A stretch of DNA of 56,439 nt from Gamarada debralockiae (lineage: Eukaryota; Ascomycota; Leotiomycetes; Helotiales; Hyphodiscaceae): positions 1-56,439 of the forward strand of contig NXFV01000462.1 of assembly GCA_002803225.1 (NCBI GenBank), in the 5' to 3' direction. The notes below the pieces were generated by a model that was not told the DNA's origin, did not search any database, and saw nothing but the letters and a program-made list of their open reading frames with translations. Both the position numbers and the translations under genes were made by a program. Positions 20,766 to 31,299 of the stretch are shown piece by piece (position 1 is the stretch's first letter; each line of letters opens with the position of its first letter).

Positions 20766-22487
20766 ATGTATTTACCGCACCTCCTTCTCCTTGGCGTCGC
20801 CGTCGTGTTCTTCTCCATCTTCTTCCGCGCTCTTTTCTCCCCCTTGAGAAAAGTCCCAGGTCCGTTCCTTGCGCGGTTCACGGACTTGTGGCATCTTTAC
20901 CGCGCCTACTGCGGCCGCTTTGAGCAGGACAATATCGCCCTGCACCGTAAATACGGCAAGTCAATTACTCCCTAGAATCGACTGCCTAGTCATTCCTGAC
21001 CGCATATCAGGCCCTATCGTGCGGTATGGACCTAACCGCTATAGTATCTGCCACCACACAGCCAGTAAGATTATCTATGGGAGCGGCCATGAGTTCCCCA
21101 AGTCAAACCGGTACGAGGCCTTCGGCAGCCCTAGATATCATGAGTGGACCTTCCTCGCAGATCGCGATACTAAACGTCACTCGACGAACCGCCGCCATAT
21201 CAACACTATGTACAGCCTATCGACAGTCGTGCATTACGAGCCGTACGTCGACGAATGTACTGATATCTTTTTCGAGAGCTTAACAAAGAGGAGCGTCAAC
21301 GTGGGTGGCGCAACAGAGCCCATCAACATGGGTCACTGGTTCCAGTGCTTCGCGTTTGATGTAATCGGAAAGATGACGTACGCCAAACGACTGGGCTTTT
21401 TGGACCGCGGCGATGACGTTGGTGGTGTGATTCACAAACTAGAGGATCTCGTGACACACGGCACATTTGTCGGTATCTACCCCTATCTTCATCACATCCT
21501 ATTCCCATTGAAAAACTGGTTGTGGGGTAAGCGTGGCACTGGCAGGAAGTTCGTCGTGGAATTCACCAAGGATATCATCAGAGAACGGCAGGCCAGCCAA
21601 AAGGAAATGTCCGTTCAAGATATCGACAATGCCGTGGGGAAAGACGGACGCGCCTTGGACTTCCTGTCCAAGTTTTGGGCCAAACACGTGGCGAATCCTA
21701 CCGCCTTTACGGAATACCACGTTCTTGCTTGCTGCTCGGCGAATATGTTCTCTGGCTCGGATACCACTGCTATTACCTTGGATGCCATTCTATATTATAT
21801 GCTTCGGAACCCACACACATTGCAGAGATTGCGTGAAGAGATCGACGATCACGGGAAGCGAGGTCTCTTGTCGCGACGCATTTCATTCCACCAGAGCTTG
21901 GAGATGCCGTATCTTCAGGCTGTGATTAAGGAGGCTCTCAGACTCCATCCTCCATTGGGTTTGCCCATGGAGAGGTGGGTGCCTCCTGGTGGCACGACAA
22001 TTTGTGGACAATTCTTCCCAGAAGGGGTATCTCTCTCCATCTCTCTTTTCGAAGCGCTAGACGTCGGTTACAAACTAACCGTGGACAGGCTACTGTTGCA
22101 ATTAACAGCTGGGTTGAGCACCGTGATTACGCAATCTTCGGCGAGGACGCAGACGAATTCAAGCCGGAGCGATGGCTTATCGAGGATTCGGAGAAGCTCG
22201 CTCTGATAACACGACACTGGGTCCCAGTACTTATCCCATAGAAGCTGCGGGTATCTGTTCTATTATGCTGATCTTTGGTACAGTTCGGTATTGGCTCCCG
22301 CACCTGTTTTGGTCGACACATCGCGTTTATGGAGATCACCAAGCTCGTCCCCAATCTCATTCGCAACTTCGACTTCGAGCTCTGCAATGAGGAGCACTGG
22401 ACAACTAGGAACAGGTTGTTTGTGAAGCCTAGAAACTTTATGGTTCGGATCAAGACCCGGGAGTGGGAGACTCTTGCGACCGCGTAG
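20766..22487 (+). CDS. Cytochrome P450, pisatin-demethylase / benzoate-hydroxylase-like
   Basis: Four exons (20766-20955, 21011-22026, 22089-22226, 22284-22487) give 515 residues. There is an N-terminal anchor (LLLLGVAVVFFSIFF), the hinge VPGPFLARFTDLWHLYRAY, the IVRYGPNRYSI motif, the I-helix SGSDTT, the K-helix EALR and the heme loop FGIGSRTCFGR with Cys near residue 456. The pattern VPGPFLARFT..YGPIVRYGPN resembles CYP57 pisatin demethylases and related aromatic monooxygenases, as known from the family; the actual substrate is unknown. Intron 1 (20956-21010) starts with GC, not GT; GC-AG splicing restores KYG-PIVRYGP, while GT at 20960 would break the frame. No internal stops. The gene lies between inverted LTR-like repeats. 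Confidence 0.87.
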
Positions 22488-22650
22488 GCATATGGAGGGC
22501 ATCTGGAACAGTTGCTGGGACGCTCATATCAGGGGTATCCCCCCTCACAAACAAAAACCCCCCAAAAATTTGGATGTGAGTCTTAATGGCATTTGCGGCG
22601 GTTTATAAGTTGTCACATATAGACTTAACTATAAATGTGTTCGCTAGTTC

Positions 22651-22807
22651 TGTTTGGTTGGAATTGCCTAATCGGGTATAGTCTGTATTTTCTCCTCTTC
22701 TGTGATATAAGAGAGCTCTTCCCCTCCCTGTATTTCAGCTCCTTAGATATCAGCTAGGTCTGGAAATACTACTATATTTCGCCCTAAAAATACAGCTCCA
22801 ACTGACA
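22651..22807 (+). mobile_element. Solo LTR, second copy of the 5392-5544 family
   Basis: 157 bp from TGTTTGGTTGGAATTGCC to CCAACTGACA, alignable over its length with 5392-5544, including CTCCTTAGATAT and TATTTCGCCC. Flanks (AGTTC / GTTAT) do not give a perfect 5-bp duplication, so this copy is older or has recombined. Confidence 0.75.
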
Positions 22808-22953
22808 GTTATGAGCCCGGAATCGCTTTAACTAGATTGGGACAACGTTCAAACCTAATCCCAACGTCTTTTGATCAATTCTGCTGTCCACGTAACTTAC
22901 GGGAGATTCAGAAGGGCGATCAGGTGATTGCAAATACATGTGATCTAAGCGAG

Positions 22954-22973
22954 GTTCTTACAGTTGTAAGAAC
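22954..22973. repeat. 20-bp palindrome, copy 2
   Basis: GTTCTTACAGTTGTAAGAAC, one central change from the copy at 12414. Upstream CAGGTGAT and downstream GAACGGTCACACGTGA parallel that copy. Confidence 0.7.
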
Positions 22974-23042
22974 AAACCACATGACATTAGCTAGAACGGT
23001 CACACGTGATAGCGCTGGAGATTGAACCTGAAATTACACTAA

Positions 23043-23403
23043 TGTTGAGCCCTGGCTCAACAAATACAACGACCCTGAAGGAGTTAATCTAGACTCACGA
23101 AAGCTCTAAAGATCGGAAGCCCCGAAGGACTGTAGTAATGCCTAGACCTTGGAAGAATAGTCTAGGCCTAGAGGGACTCGAAGGGATTGATCTAGACCTG
23201 TGGAAGCCCTGAGGGTCTAGAAGGCCATGGGGTACAAGGTACCTGGGAACTGGGGGTCTAGACTTCGGTGGCCTCCGAAGTGATTGGAAATGCTGATCTT
23301 AGCTTGTATGGGACTAGTAGCCAGTACAGTAGCTACTGGAGCTAGGAATGAAGGATAAGTAAGGCTTGCCAACCCTACTTGAAGAGGGGCAAGCTTGGGT
23401 TTC
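23043..23403 (+). repeat. LTR-like repeat, copy B
   Basis: Starts with the 20-bp palindrome TGTTGAGCCCTGGCTCAACA, continues through a TCTAGACC-rich middle, and reaches a block (23341-23403) ~80% identical to copy A at 19441-19503. It is in the opposite orientation to copy A. Confidence 0.6.
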
Positions 23404-24328
23404 GGAAATCAGATGGTACGAAAGCTCAGGAAATACAACCAATACTTCTTCATTTACCGAGCTGCTACTTCTCTGTTGTACTGTGATCCCTCCTGTTGCC
23501 CTCCAGCTACCGCCAGCTGTTACAGTACTAGCACAAGTAGATAGAGGGCTTTCCTAAGCTTTAAGTTGAAATCTAACACACTATCGCCCGGGAGCACTAT
23601 ATGTATACCAGAGGCACTAGTGCTTATCAGGTGATAGTCAAGCTCCAGGATTAGTTCAAATAGACGGATAAGCCAGAGAAGCTAAACTCACCGAAGTATA
23701 AGATAGCCTTACTAGTGTGACGGCTCTCCCGTAATGAGGGTGGCTGGTTTAAATTGACCTGTGGCGCAGCTAGGAGATAACTCTGCGCAGCGCATCAGGA
23801 GCTTCTTCTCCTTCGTCTGTTGTTCTAAGTTAATAGGAGTCCTGTCTTGTCTGTTATCTTGAAGTGCGCCGTGACAACTAGGTCTAATAAGGTCGGTAAC
23901 ATTGATATATAGCTCTAAAGGTGAGAAACTACGTACAACAAATGCCTGGAACTCGACTTACCCACAGTCCAGAGGACCTAGCCAGTCAAGACGTTCCTAC
24001 AGCCCTTTGATTAGTCTTACCTACTTTTACAAAGACAATTGTAGTCAAACAGACTAAAGGCACTGTCTACGAGTTCAAGCAACTGCTTCAAATCTACTGC
24101 ACATAGTACTGCAATGAGAAATATCTGCACGCGCACAGCATACTGGTAGTTAATGATGGCTCTGGGAAAAGGAGGATGAGGCTATGGAGTGGCGACTCGA
24201 CTCAACAGTGTCACGATGTGAGCGCACGAGGAAGGCAACGGTTATCATTTGGGAAACATCTCCATTTAGCACACCAACGATGCGCTTCATCCACCTCCGC
24301 AGTATCGACACTCCATGAGCAATATACA
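23404..24328. mobile_element. Probable retroelement debris
   Basis: Downstream of LTR-like copy B a short frame near 23600 (MYTRGTSAYQVIVKLQD) is cut by two TAG stops and continues FK-TDKPEKLNSPKYKIA. The position right after an LTR suggests the start of a gag-like frame, but the family is not recognised. No further gene is supported up to 24328. Confidence 0.35.
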
Positions 24329-24814
24329 TTATCCCCTTCTGCCAAACCACGAATCAGCCACAACACCTGCGCGAATCAACGAAAATCGAAGCAAAGGCCC
24401 TCCATCTGTCTGCACAGTTGATCTATATCGAGGTCTTTGGTTCTTTGTACATGATGGGCAAAATACATGGCACAAATTTCCTCCCACTTTTTCCCCCTCT
24501 AGCCCCCTAGCGACGTGTCGAACCTGTCCCACTTTCGCTTGATCCCCAGTCATCTTGATGTTTCTGCCAAACCCTCTTCGGGAGACCTCATATGTGGAGG
24601 CCGATATCAGCCGCTGTCGGTGGGCGATGGCTGACGCGTCGCCGTGGTTGTCATGAAAGCACCCAGTCTCCGCAACATATATGGGAACCGGTTGCCGTGG
24701 ATGAGGTTTTGTGCTGATAGCCATCATTGGGTCGTCTTGCCAAGACGAGTCATCGATACTCATCTTGCCTGGACATTCCATCATGTTGCCAACCTCATCG
24801 ATAGGGAATGTCAT
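24329..24814 (-). CDS. Hypothetical protein, 161 aa
   Basis: An uninterrupted frame from ATG at 24814 (MTFPIDEVGNMMECPGKMS) to TAG. Composition is hydrophilic, with one Cys-x3-Cys-x2-Cys group (CHVFCPSC) that could bind metal. There is no signal peptide or TM segment and no family match. It ends close to retroelement debris and may itself be a relic or a chance frame. Confidence 0.3.
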   Translation of the reverse strand: MTFPIDEVGNMMECPGKMSIDDSSWQDDPMMAISTKPHPRQPVPIYVAETGCFHDNHGDASAIAHRQRLISASTYEVSRRGFGRNIKMTGDQAKVGQVRHVARGLEGEKVGGNLCHVFCPSCTKNQRPRYRSTVQTDGGPLLRFSLIRAGVVADSWFGRRG

Positions 24815-25766
24815 AAAGTCAGCAAGTCATTAGTTTGACAAGAAAATTCTACGAACAGGGACACTCCCCAGGAGAGACTGCGATGGTGGCATCATTGTGG
24901 GTAGCAATTCTGTCTATCCCAGTGGATACTGTGATAGTAAGGCAAAGCTACGAAATTGGAGGCGGCCGGTAATGTGACCTAGTGGGTCTTCCCCGGTATG
25001 GTTGATGACGGTGAGGCTTCACATTGGCGGAGAGACCAAGAGTCGTTTGTCGTGGCTAAGAGGAGTCTGACGGCACAAATAACAATTTCCTGGCTGGAGC
25101 TGAATCTCTGGTTATTCCTTTGCACCTGGTAGCGGCCTTGGGAACGTACCTGGACCATCTCGGCTTGGTTGAGTGAAGCGGAGAGACTGGTTCGAACACG
25201 CAAATTTAAGAAACAATTATCTGGCTCCTATACCCAATAGGTATCTTCGGCTTCCATGCCGGCAGGTACAGCAATGCCCAAACGCCGTAAGTTGAAATGA
25301 TGTATATCTTTATGAGTGTACTGTTTTCCAAAGCTGTCGATATTAATGGGACCTCACGTCCATGGCGTTGGAATCCAATGCCATCCGCAGTTCATGGTTT
25401 CCTCATCTGGCTCCAAAACGGCAATATTCCACGGGTTCATGTCCTACGGGATTTCAAGGATAATCCGATGATCCACCGGAATAGGGCTTCCCTAAAAGAT
25501 ATGTGGAGATTCTGTGAAGTACCTGGAGACTGGAGTGTTGTTTGTTCTCGGACGCAGAAACAAAAATATAAAATTGTGTCGAGTTGGGGGATTTTGGCGT
25601 TCCTGGAGCAAAGTATGATCTATTCTTGCAGTAACGCACCAACGGACATCATACAACTCCATGGTGATATTGCAGTGGATCTCCATGGATAGATTCATCG
25701 GCCCTGAATGATTGTGGTGGTCATCCCAAGGATGATGGGCTGCAGTGTCGACGGGGCTGACCTTGC
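24815..25766. other. Gap without a supported gene
   Basis: Short frames exist on both strands (the longest, 25297-25692 plus, is 131 codons) but none shows a recognisable motif or start context. The part next to 25766 may be the 3' UTR of the membrane-protein gene. Confidence 0.4.
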
Positions 25767-26871
25767 CTACCCCAACAACGGCCTCTCGGATTCCGCAGCA
25801 GTTGAGGAAGGGCCTTCAACAGCAATGGACTCTGGGGACAATGAGCGTTGATGATAATCTCTCCGCTGGTTCCATTGGCTGCTAGGTCCTGCAGCGGCAT
25901 ATCTCTGGGATGGGAAACCACTGTCCGAGGCGGTTCGCGGCAGGTTACTTACGTTGTAGCCACCACGACCCAAGCTTAACATCCGCTGGGCAACCATTCT
26001 GGCAATACTTTGTCTGTCATCGAGATCAATGTCGCTCTCATGAGTGCTCAGGCCTCCGGAGTGTCGAGAAGCTGGCCGGTCCATGTGGGATATGTCATGT
26101 GCAAGCCAGCGCTGTACCTGTAGGCTCCCCTGTTGGCTGCAGATGTCCTCATCTGACTGGACAGACCCTGGCTCAACTGGTGTACCATTGGAATGGGAGA
26201 ATCCAAATGAACGACCCTCTTCCATTGAGAATTGGGGCCCGTTGCCTCCACCTCCATTGCAGTTTTGTCTGAGTTTTGGAAAGAAATATACAGTCAAGAG
26301 GATAAAGAGACAAAGTGCAGTGGGAAGCCAGGGTACGAGCTCTTTCAGAGGCGTGCGGGCCGATGAGTATGCGGCGAGACCAAGGAATGTTGCTGCCACA
26401 AGTGTGAACGGGCCGTAGCTAGTCCCTGTTAGCCAAAATGGTGGAACCCGAGGTAACATGGTTTCTATTTTACGTCTTGATTTCCTGTTGATTCTGCCAC
26501 ATGAATGCTCCCGATGAAAGAAAGAAGATAGACACGTCCCTAGGGTTTGTCAGAGCGATACTTGGCCCCAGTCTTTGAATCGCTTACAGGAACCAGGTGT
26601 TTCGAAATTCTTCGAAGAGGACCGGCGATGCGACAGCAGTACCAGCCATACACCCGAAGGATATGGTTTTGAGCATTTTGACGCTCTCGTCATCGATAGT
26701 ATATCTGTCCAGCACGCGTCGGAAGAAAGGTCGGTTTTGATGCAAGAAGTCTCGATTCATGATGGAGTAGCCGAGAATGACAATGAAATGCAGTTTTGAG
26801 AGTTCATAGACCAGGAAAGATGTCACCAACGAACGATTGGTTCCGTTCCTGAGAATTGAGTTTGCCGTCAA
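25767..26871 (-). CDS. Hypothetical membrane protein with long cytosolic tail
   Basis: Two exons are inferred: about 26871-26588 and 26484-25767, joined across a 103-nt intron (donor GTAAGC at 26587, acceptor CAG at 26485). The junction reads NTWFL-KSRRKIETMLPRV without a stop. The first exon encodes a hydrophobic stretch (LHFIVILGYSIM) and a polar RRVLDRYTIDDESVK segment. The second has two clear TM helices (FTLVAATFLGLAAYSS and WLPTALCLFILLTVYFF) and then ~160 residues of Ser/Gly/Gln-rich tail ending ERPLLG. The true start is unclear: the frame stays open upstream of 26871 without an ATG, so another exon probably exists. Function unknown. Confidence 0.5.
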
Positions 26872-27741
26872 TATTTTGAAGCAGAATTTCCTCGAGTCAA
26901 ATTCTGTGTGATTGTTGTGGTGGGGAGGGGATTGCGACCTTAATATGTGTTTAAGCCTAACTCTTTCCCAATCTCGGCATTTAAAGAGGCTCTCCGCAAG
27001 TCGGAAGTAAGTAGGGCCGGGTGTGTTTCTCGGTCAGGCCTCACTGCATAAAAATGCCCTCGAAGCGCTGCGCCGTACTCGTGCCTCAGTGTCTGAGAAC
27101 AATGCTATTGGCATTCAGTCTTCAAGGGATGCTCGTCCGAGTGAAACATCATCATTTGTGGCCCTCTAATGCCTTGGCGATTCTCGGAGCAACCTGTCAT
27201 ATAATTCCATGTGATTCCACGAAATAAGCATTCGAGATAAGAGTGCTCGTATCTCAGCTTTAATGAATTTGCCTTGGGTCGCAAAATCAGCCTTGCTGAC
27301 AGTGCGCATCAATACCGGTTTCTGATTGGTCGGTTTCGGTGAGCGAGTGGGTGATGTGGATTGGGCATCAGCCTCGCGGGATGCCTGCAGCTGAATTGGA
27401 GCCCAACGCTCTGCCTCGACCGAATGGGATCATCGAAACGGCCACCCAGGTTTAACCGTTTCATCAATTTCGGTGAGCAAATGGAAACACATGTCTCCGC
27501 TTTTGCAAGGGTATCTGGAGGGACTTCGGCGCACAGACGCCCGACAGGGCGTTCGCCCTGCACAAGGCTGGGAGGATGAGCCTTTGGAATGGTTGCTATG
27601 CTAATTCTCTCTTGTGTTCCCAGGGGAATTGATACTTATAACAAAGGTGCTGCCTTCAGCCTCTCGTTGCGAGCTTAGCCGTCTCGTTGAATAAAAAGTG
27701 GCCTTCTCACCTTGTTCTGCACTATCTCCATCACAATTACA
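26872..27741. other. Intergenic region between two divergent membrane-protein genes
   Basis: No convincing coding sequence or repeat was found. Probable promoters lie at each end. Confidence 0.4.
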
Positions 27742-28394
27742 ATGAGCAGGATCGTCCATGTCACAATTGAACATTCAACGCATTCAAGCCGGTGTTCACG
27801 CCATTGCCCTGGCGTGTCAATGGAATCAGCATCCCCAGAGCCTGCCGTTGAAACCCTCCGCAGATACTGTCCAGCGCAAACCCTCGCAACTTGCTGGGAA
27901 ATCCTCTTTGCTCTCTTGTCGGCCGTCATATTGAGCGCCTATACTCTTCATCATGAAGTGCGAGTCCGTACCCTTTTCCGGCCTCCTTTCGCTCCGCTGA
28001 CAAAACCGACCAGAGCAACATCCACGAAGAGTCTGAACTGCAGATTCAGGCCTTCGACCCAGGACACTTCAGTTTCATTCTCGACCCCTCACCAGCGTTG
28101 ATGCTGGCATTTTGCCTGGTCCTTGGCTGCTCAGTATCATCATTTTGCTACCGACGCCAGGAACAAGACAAGTTCCAAGCACCGATATTTGTACTCGTCA
28201 TTACAGCGGCTACTATATTTGGTTTTGGACTAGGAATAAATTCCAATCTTATCATGCTCGGATTGATCCCCTGGGCGTTGTGCTTTTCGATGGCTTTTAG
28301 CACGACAGTACATTGGCTTGTGAGACGATGTAGCAAGCGCAGGGCTCACTACGTATATCAGATTGATGAAAAGGAGGTCCTCATCAGGCACTGA
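27742..28394 (+). CDS. Hypothetical multi-pass membrane protein, 198 aa
   Basis: Two exons, 27742-27957 and 28014-28394, separated by a 56-nt intron (GTGCGA..CCGACCAG, with a GCTGACA branch-like site). The joined product has four hydrophobic segments: ILFALLSAVILSAY, MLAFCLVLGCSVSSF, FVLVITAATIFGFGLGI and LGLIPWALCFSMAF. The C-terminus is basic. Choosing acceptor CAG at 28011 keeps an open, polar coding stretch (SNIHEESELQIQAFDPGHF) that a later acceptor would lose. No family is recognised. It diverges from the other membrane-protein gene at 25767-26871. Confidence 0.5.
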
Positions 28395-29269
28395 GTGGTG
28401 TAGGGATCGCCCGGACTAAGAAGAGGGGACAATACAGGTCCGGGCTGAGATTTATACTTATCGCCACGCTGCTGCTGGTATTTCTCTCTGATCACGCATT
28501 TTCAAAAAGGACACTAAACGGCATCCAGGCTTCATCCAGCAGCCAGGCGCAAATTAACCAAATTATAAGACTGAAACGAATTTCTTCCTTACTCGAGGCC
28601 CCGAGTCGCCGCGCCACTAGAAATTTATATCTCAATCACATTAACATCGATCTCCTCACTTGAGGCTCCAAGTCTCCCCGCCAATAGACCGTTTTCTCGA
28701 CCACACCGACACCAATCCATTCTCTTTCTCTTTTCACGATCTTATTGATGAGCGACAGCTGCGAGCAGCACACTCATACGTTAGCGGTTAAATTAATGTC
28801 CTCCAACACCTCGAGAAAAGCGGTACCGCCCGCGAACCATGATGTCCGCTCGACGGCAAAATGACACAACACCATGTCAACGTTACTGCATAGAACTTGG
28901 GTCTGGTCTTGGGACGCTGAGGCCAGCTGCTCTCTCTCACAGCTCTATGCAGCCCATGAAAATTTCATAGATGCATCTTTGTTTTCGGTAAAATTGTGCT
29001 GGGTTTTGCAATCATATCTACCTCCTGGGGAGCCTGTAACACCTGTCATTTCAATAGAAATAAAAGTACTTTTACCAGCTACTTGCTGTATGTGCCGGAG
29101 ATGTGTATGTTGATAGCTTTTAAGCTAGCATTCAAAGATCCAGCAATCCACAGGATCAACTGCAATCCAAGTAAACTCTGCAATAAGTTTTCATTTTTCG
29201 TCTTAAGTCATATATGTAGCTCATCCATAAACCGCGCTTTTGGGTATTCTGCGATCCTTCAATTCTATT
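28395..29269. other. Intergenic region with a diverged tandem duplication
   Basis: Two ~67-bp segments in tandem: CTCGAGGCCCCGAGTCGCC.. (about 28592) and CTTGAGGCTCCAAGTCTCC.. (about 28659), with C/T differences consistent with RIP. No gene is supported. The 3' end of the tyrosyl-tRNA synthetase gene enters from the right. Confidence 0.5.
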
Positions 29270-30549
29270 CTATGAATCAGTGATCTGTAACTTTTTCATC
29301 TCTTCCTCGCTAGTTCCCGTATTAACTTTCTGTACACCCGGACCCTCTACATGACCATCTGGTTGTGCCACAAGACCCTTTCTCGCGGCAGCGGCAGCTG
29401 CTCTCTTCGCAGGATCACCCTTGTCTTTGGGCTTCTTCTCCTTCTTCACGACTTTCTCGGTCGGGTAGGCTTGCTCTTCAATATCTTGCCATTCCTTCGA
29501 TGCCGCGAATTCGTCTTGGATCGGTTTGAGGAGCTCATTGAGGTGGTGTACGAGGGCAGCTTTTAGGAGTTGGGGTGTGAGCTAGAGCGAGTCAGTATTG
29601 TTACACGTGATACGGCATGCGACTACTTACGATATCGGCAGTGTAGTCCTCCTTCAGCTTCTCAATGCTCTCATAAACCAGAGGTTCCTCATCCCTTCTT
29701 TGCACAACGAACTGTTCCTCCTTTTCAACATGCAGTGCGAGAGCCCGAAAAATGACGTGTTCGACGAACGCGACGACTCCGTTTCCTTCAACCTCCTTTG
29801 GCTTGCAAACGGCCTTCTTCAGCTTCTTCTCGACGACCTCAGGCTTGTCCAGCAGGTCAATCTTCGAGTCCGGTTCACTAGAGCTCATCTTCACTGCGTC
29901 GCCTAAACCAGCAACCATTGTGTTCATCAGATGCGCCCGAACCTTGTAGCCAATCTTTGGCAAATTCTCCATTGCGAACGTGAAGATCTTCCTCTGGTCC
30001 ACACCACCGAACTGTGCATCGACGTCCAAGAACTCCTCATCTAGTGCTTGCATGAGAGGGTAGATTAAACCTCCTAGCGTAGGGTCCTCCGTCTGCTTCA
30101 CCACCTCCGCACCCGCCTTCTGCGCAACATTGATTCTCGTGATGCCCTCCACTTGAATCTTGCCATCGTGTACTCCTTATTGAACTGGTAAGAACTACCC
30201 AGCACAAACTCCAACCGACTGATATCAACACCCACAGCCTTCAGTGTCGCCTTGATAATCCGTTCGTAGTATTTCGCGCGGACTTCGACAAGTTCCCAAG
30301 GAGCTTTCATGTTGTCTAGGTAAGCGTGGATGTCTGCGAGGAGGATCTTGACGTGGCAGCCGGCTGCGAGTAGTTCTGCGATCTGAAGTAGCCCGCATGC
30401 GGCCGTCCCGTGGTTGCGGTTCCCCAGTAGACTTTCAGTGGACGTTTCTCTTTGAGGAGGACATCATCGATGATTTCGGGATTAAGCACTTCAGCGAGGT
30501 TCGCCTTGATGATGGCAATGGACTCCTCGGGGCTCATTTTTGAAGCCAT
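29270..30549 (-). pseudogene. TYS1: Cytoplasmic tyrosyl-tRNA synthetase with two frame breaks
   Basis: Start MASKMSPEES at 30549. The class I HIGH-equivalent TGRPHAGY is present, followed at 30384-30383 by a break: the expected VPxxK (five codons) is replaced by two bases, a net 13-nt deletion, and the frame changes to IAELLAAGCHVK. It continues to [17 protein letters not shown], where one base is missing near 30150 (AAGT-GGAG where AAGTTGGAG is expected). It then resumes as [18 protein letters not shown] with [14 protein letters not shown] (the KMSKS loop) and the usual Lys-rich fungal C-terminus, across a 49-nt intron (29582-29630), ending at TAG 29270-29272. Everything else is well conserved, so inactivation is recent or one break is a sequencing error. 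As read, the protein stops shortly after residue 55. The enzyme charges tRNA-Tyr and is essential, so another copy should exist. Confidence 0.8.
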
Positions 30550-30566
30550 TGTGTGGTGTTGCCAAA

Positions 30567-30706
30567 GAGAGGAATTGGGGGGATAGGGATTGGGGAGAAA
30601 GGAATTGGAGAGAGAGGAATTGGGGAGGGAGGAATTGTGGAGAGAGGAATTGGGAGAGAGGAGTTAGGGAGAGTGGAATTGGGGAGAGAGGAATTGAGGA
30701 GAGTTG
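30567..30706. repeat. Minisatellite in the tyrosyl-tRNA synthetase leader
   Basis: About nine imperfect copies of a 15-17 bp purine-rich unit, GAGAGGAATTGGGGA, beginning 18 bp upstream of the ATG. On the gene's strand it is a polypyrimidine tract, as often seen in fungal promoters and leaders. Confidence 0.8.
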
Positions 30707-31299
30707 ACTCATTTTGTCGAACGGTTAATTTTTTAAGGCAACATATTTTGAGACACGTGATCATCGCCAAAGTCAAATTTCCCAGATCTGAATTCTTTCT
30801 CTCCTAGAACCAATCTCCCCATTCTAAGCAATATATTCATATCATGGGGCCATTTATCGAGGATGCTCATACAAACATTTGTAATACTGAAGTCTCTGTT
30901 CTTTTGCAGCTCCATCACGTCAGCCACAATGATCGACCTGCTGGGGGTAATGTTTCGCACTCACCGCCTGTGGCAGTACAAGATTTTGGTAGATGTGGGC
31001 TATTTTATTGGTGGCAGAACGTTCTGCCCAAGGCGGTCTGCAAAACTTTAGCCCTCGTACCTCCGTAGGCGGCACAAATTGGTCAGTTCGTTGTTGGCGC
31101 TGACCAAGGGATAACTTCATTACACTGTTCAAAAAGAAAATAGCTTCCAATTGGTCCTCAATACGGCTGTTCCGCTGGCCGCGAATCATTGTTTGGGGGG
31201 CTGCCCGTTTAGGCAGTCCCCGTAGGGCTGAGCGGCAACCCCGTTCATGACTCTGGGCTCTTAGCTCAGCAAGATGACCCCTGCACCAGCTGGTCGGGT
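30707..31299. other. Gap with no supported gene
   Basis: Contains a GC-rich hairpin near 31194-31221 (CTGCC, loop, GGCAG inside G/C runs). A 196-codon minus-strand frame crosses it but lacks any motif and overlaps the NLR relic on the other strand. Confidence 0.4.

Noticed and set aside
13034..22487. Classical secondary-metabolite cluster
   Set aside because: No PKS, NRPS, terpene synthase, DMATS or pathway regulator in the window; kept only as a tentative gene group.
25297..25692. 131-codon plus-strand frame
   Set aside because: No motif, and competing frames on the minus strand; composition does not separate it from chance.
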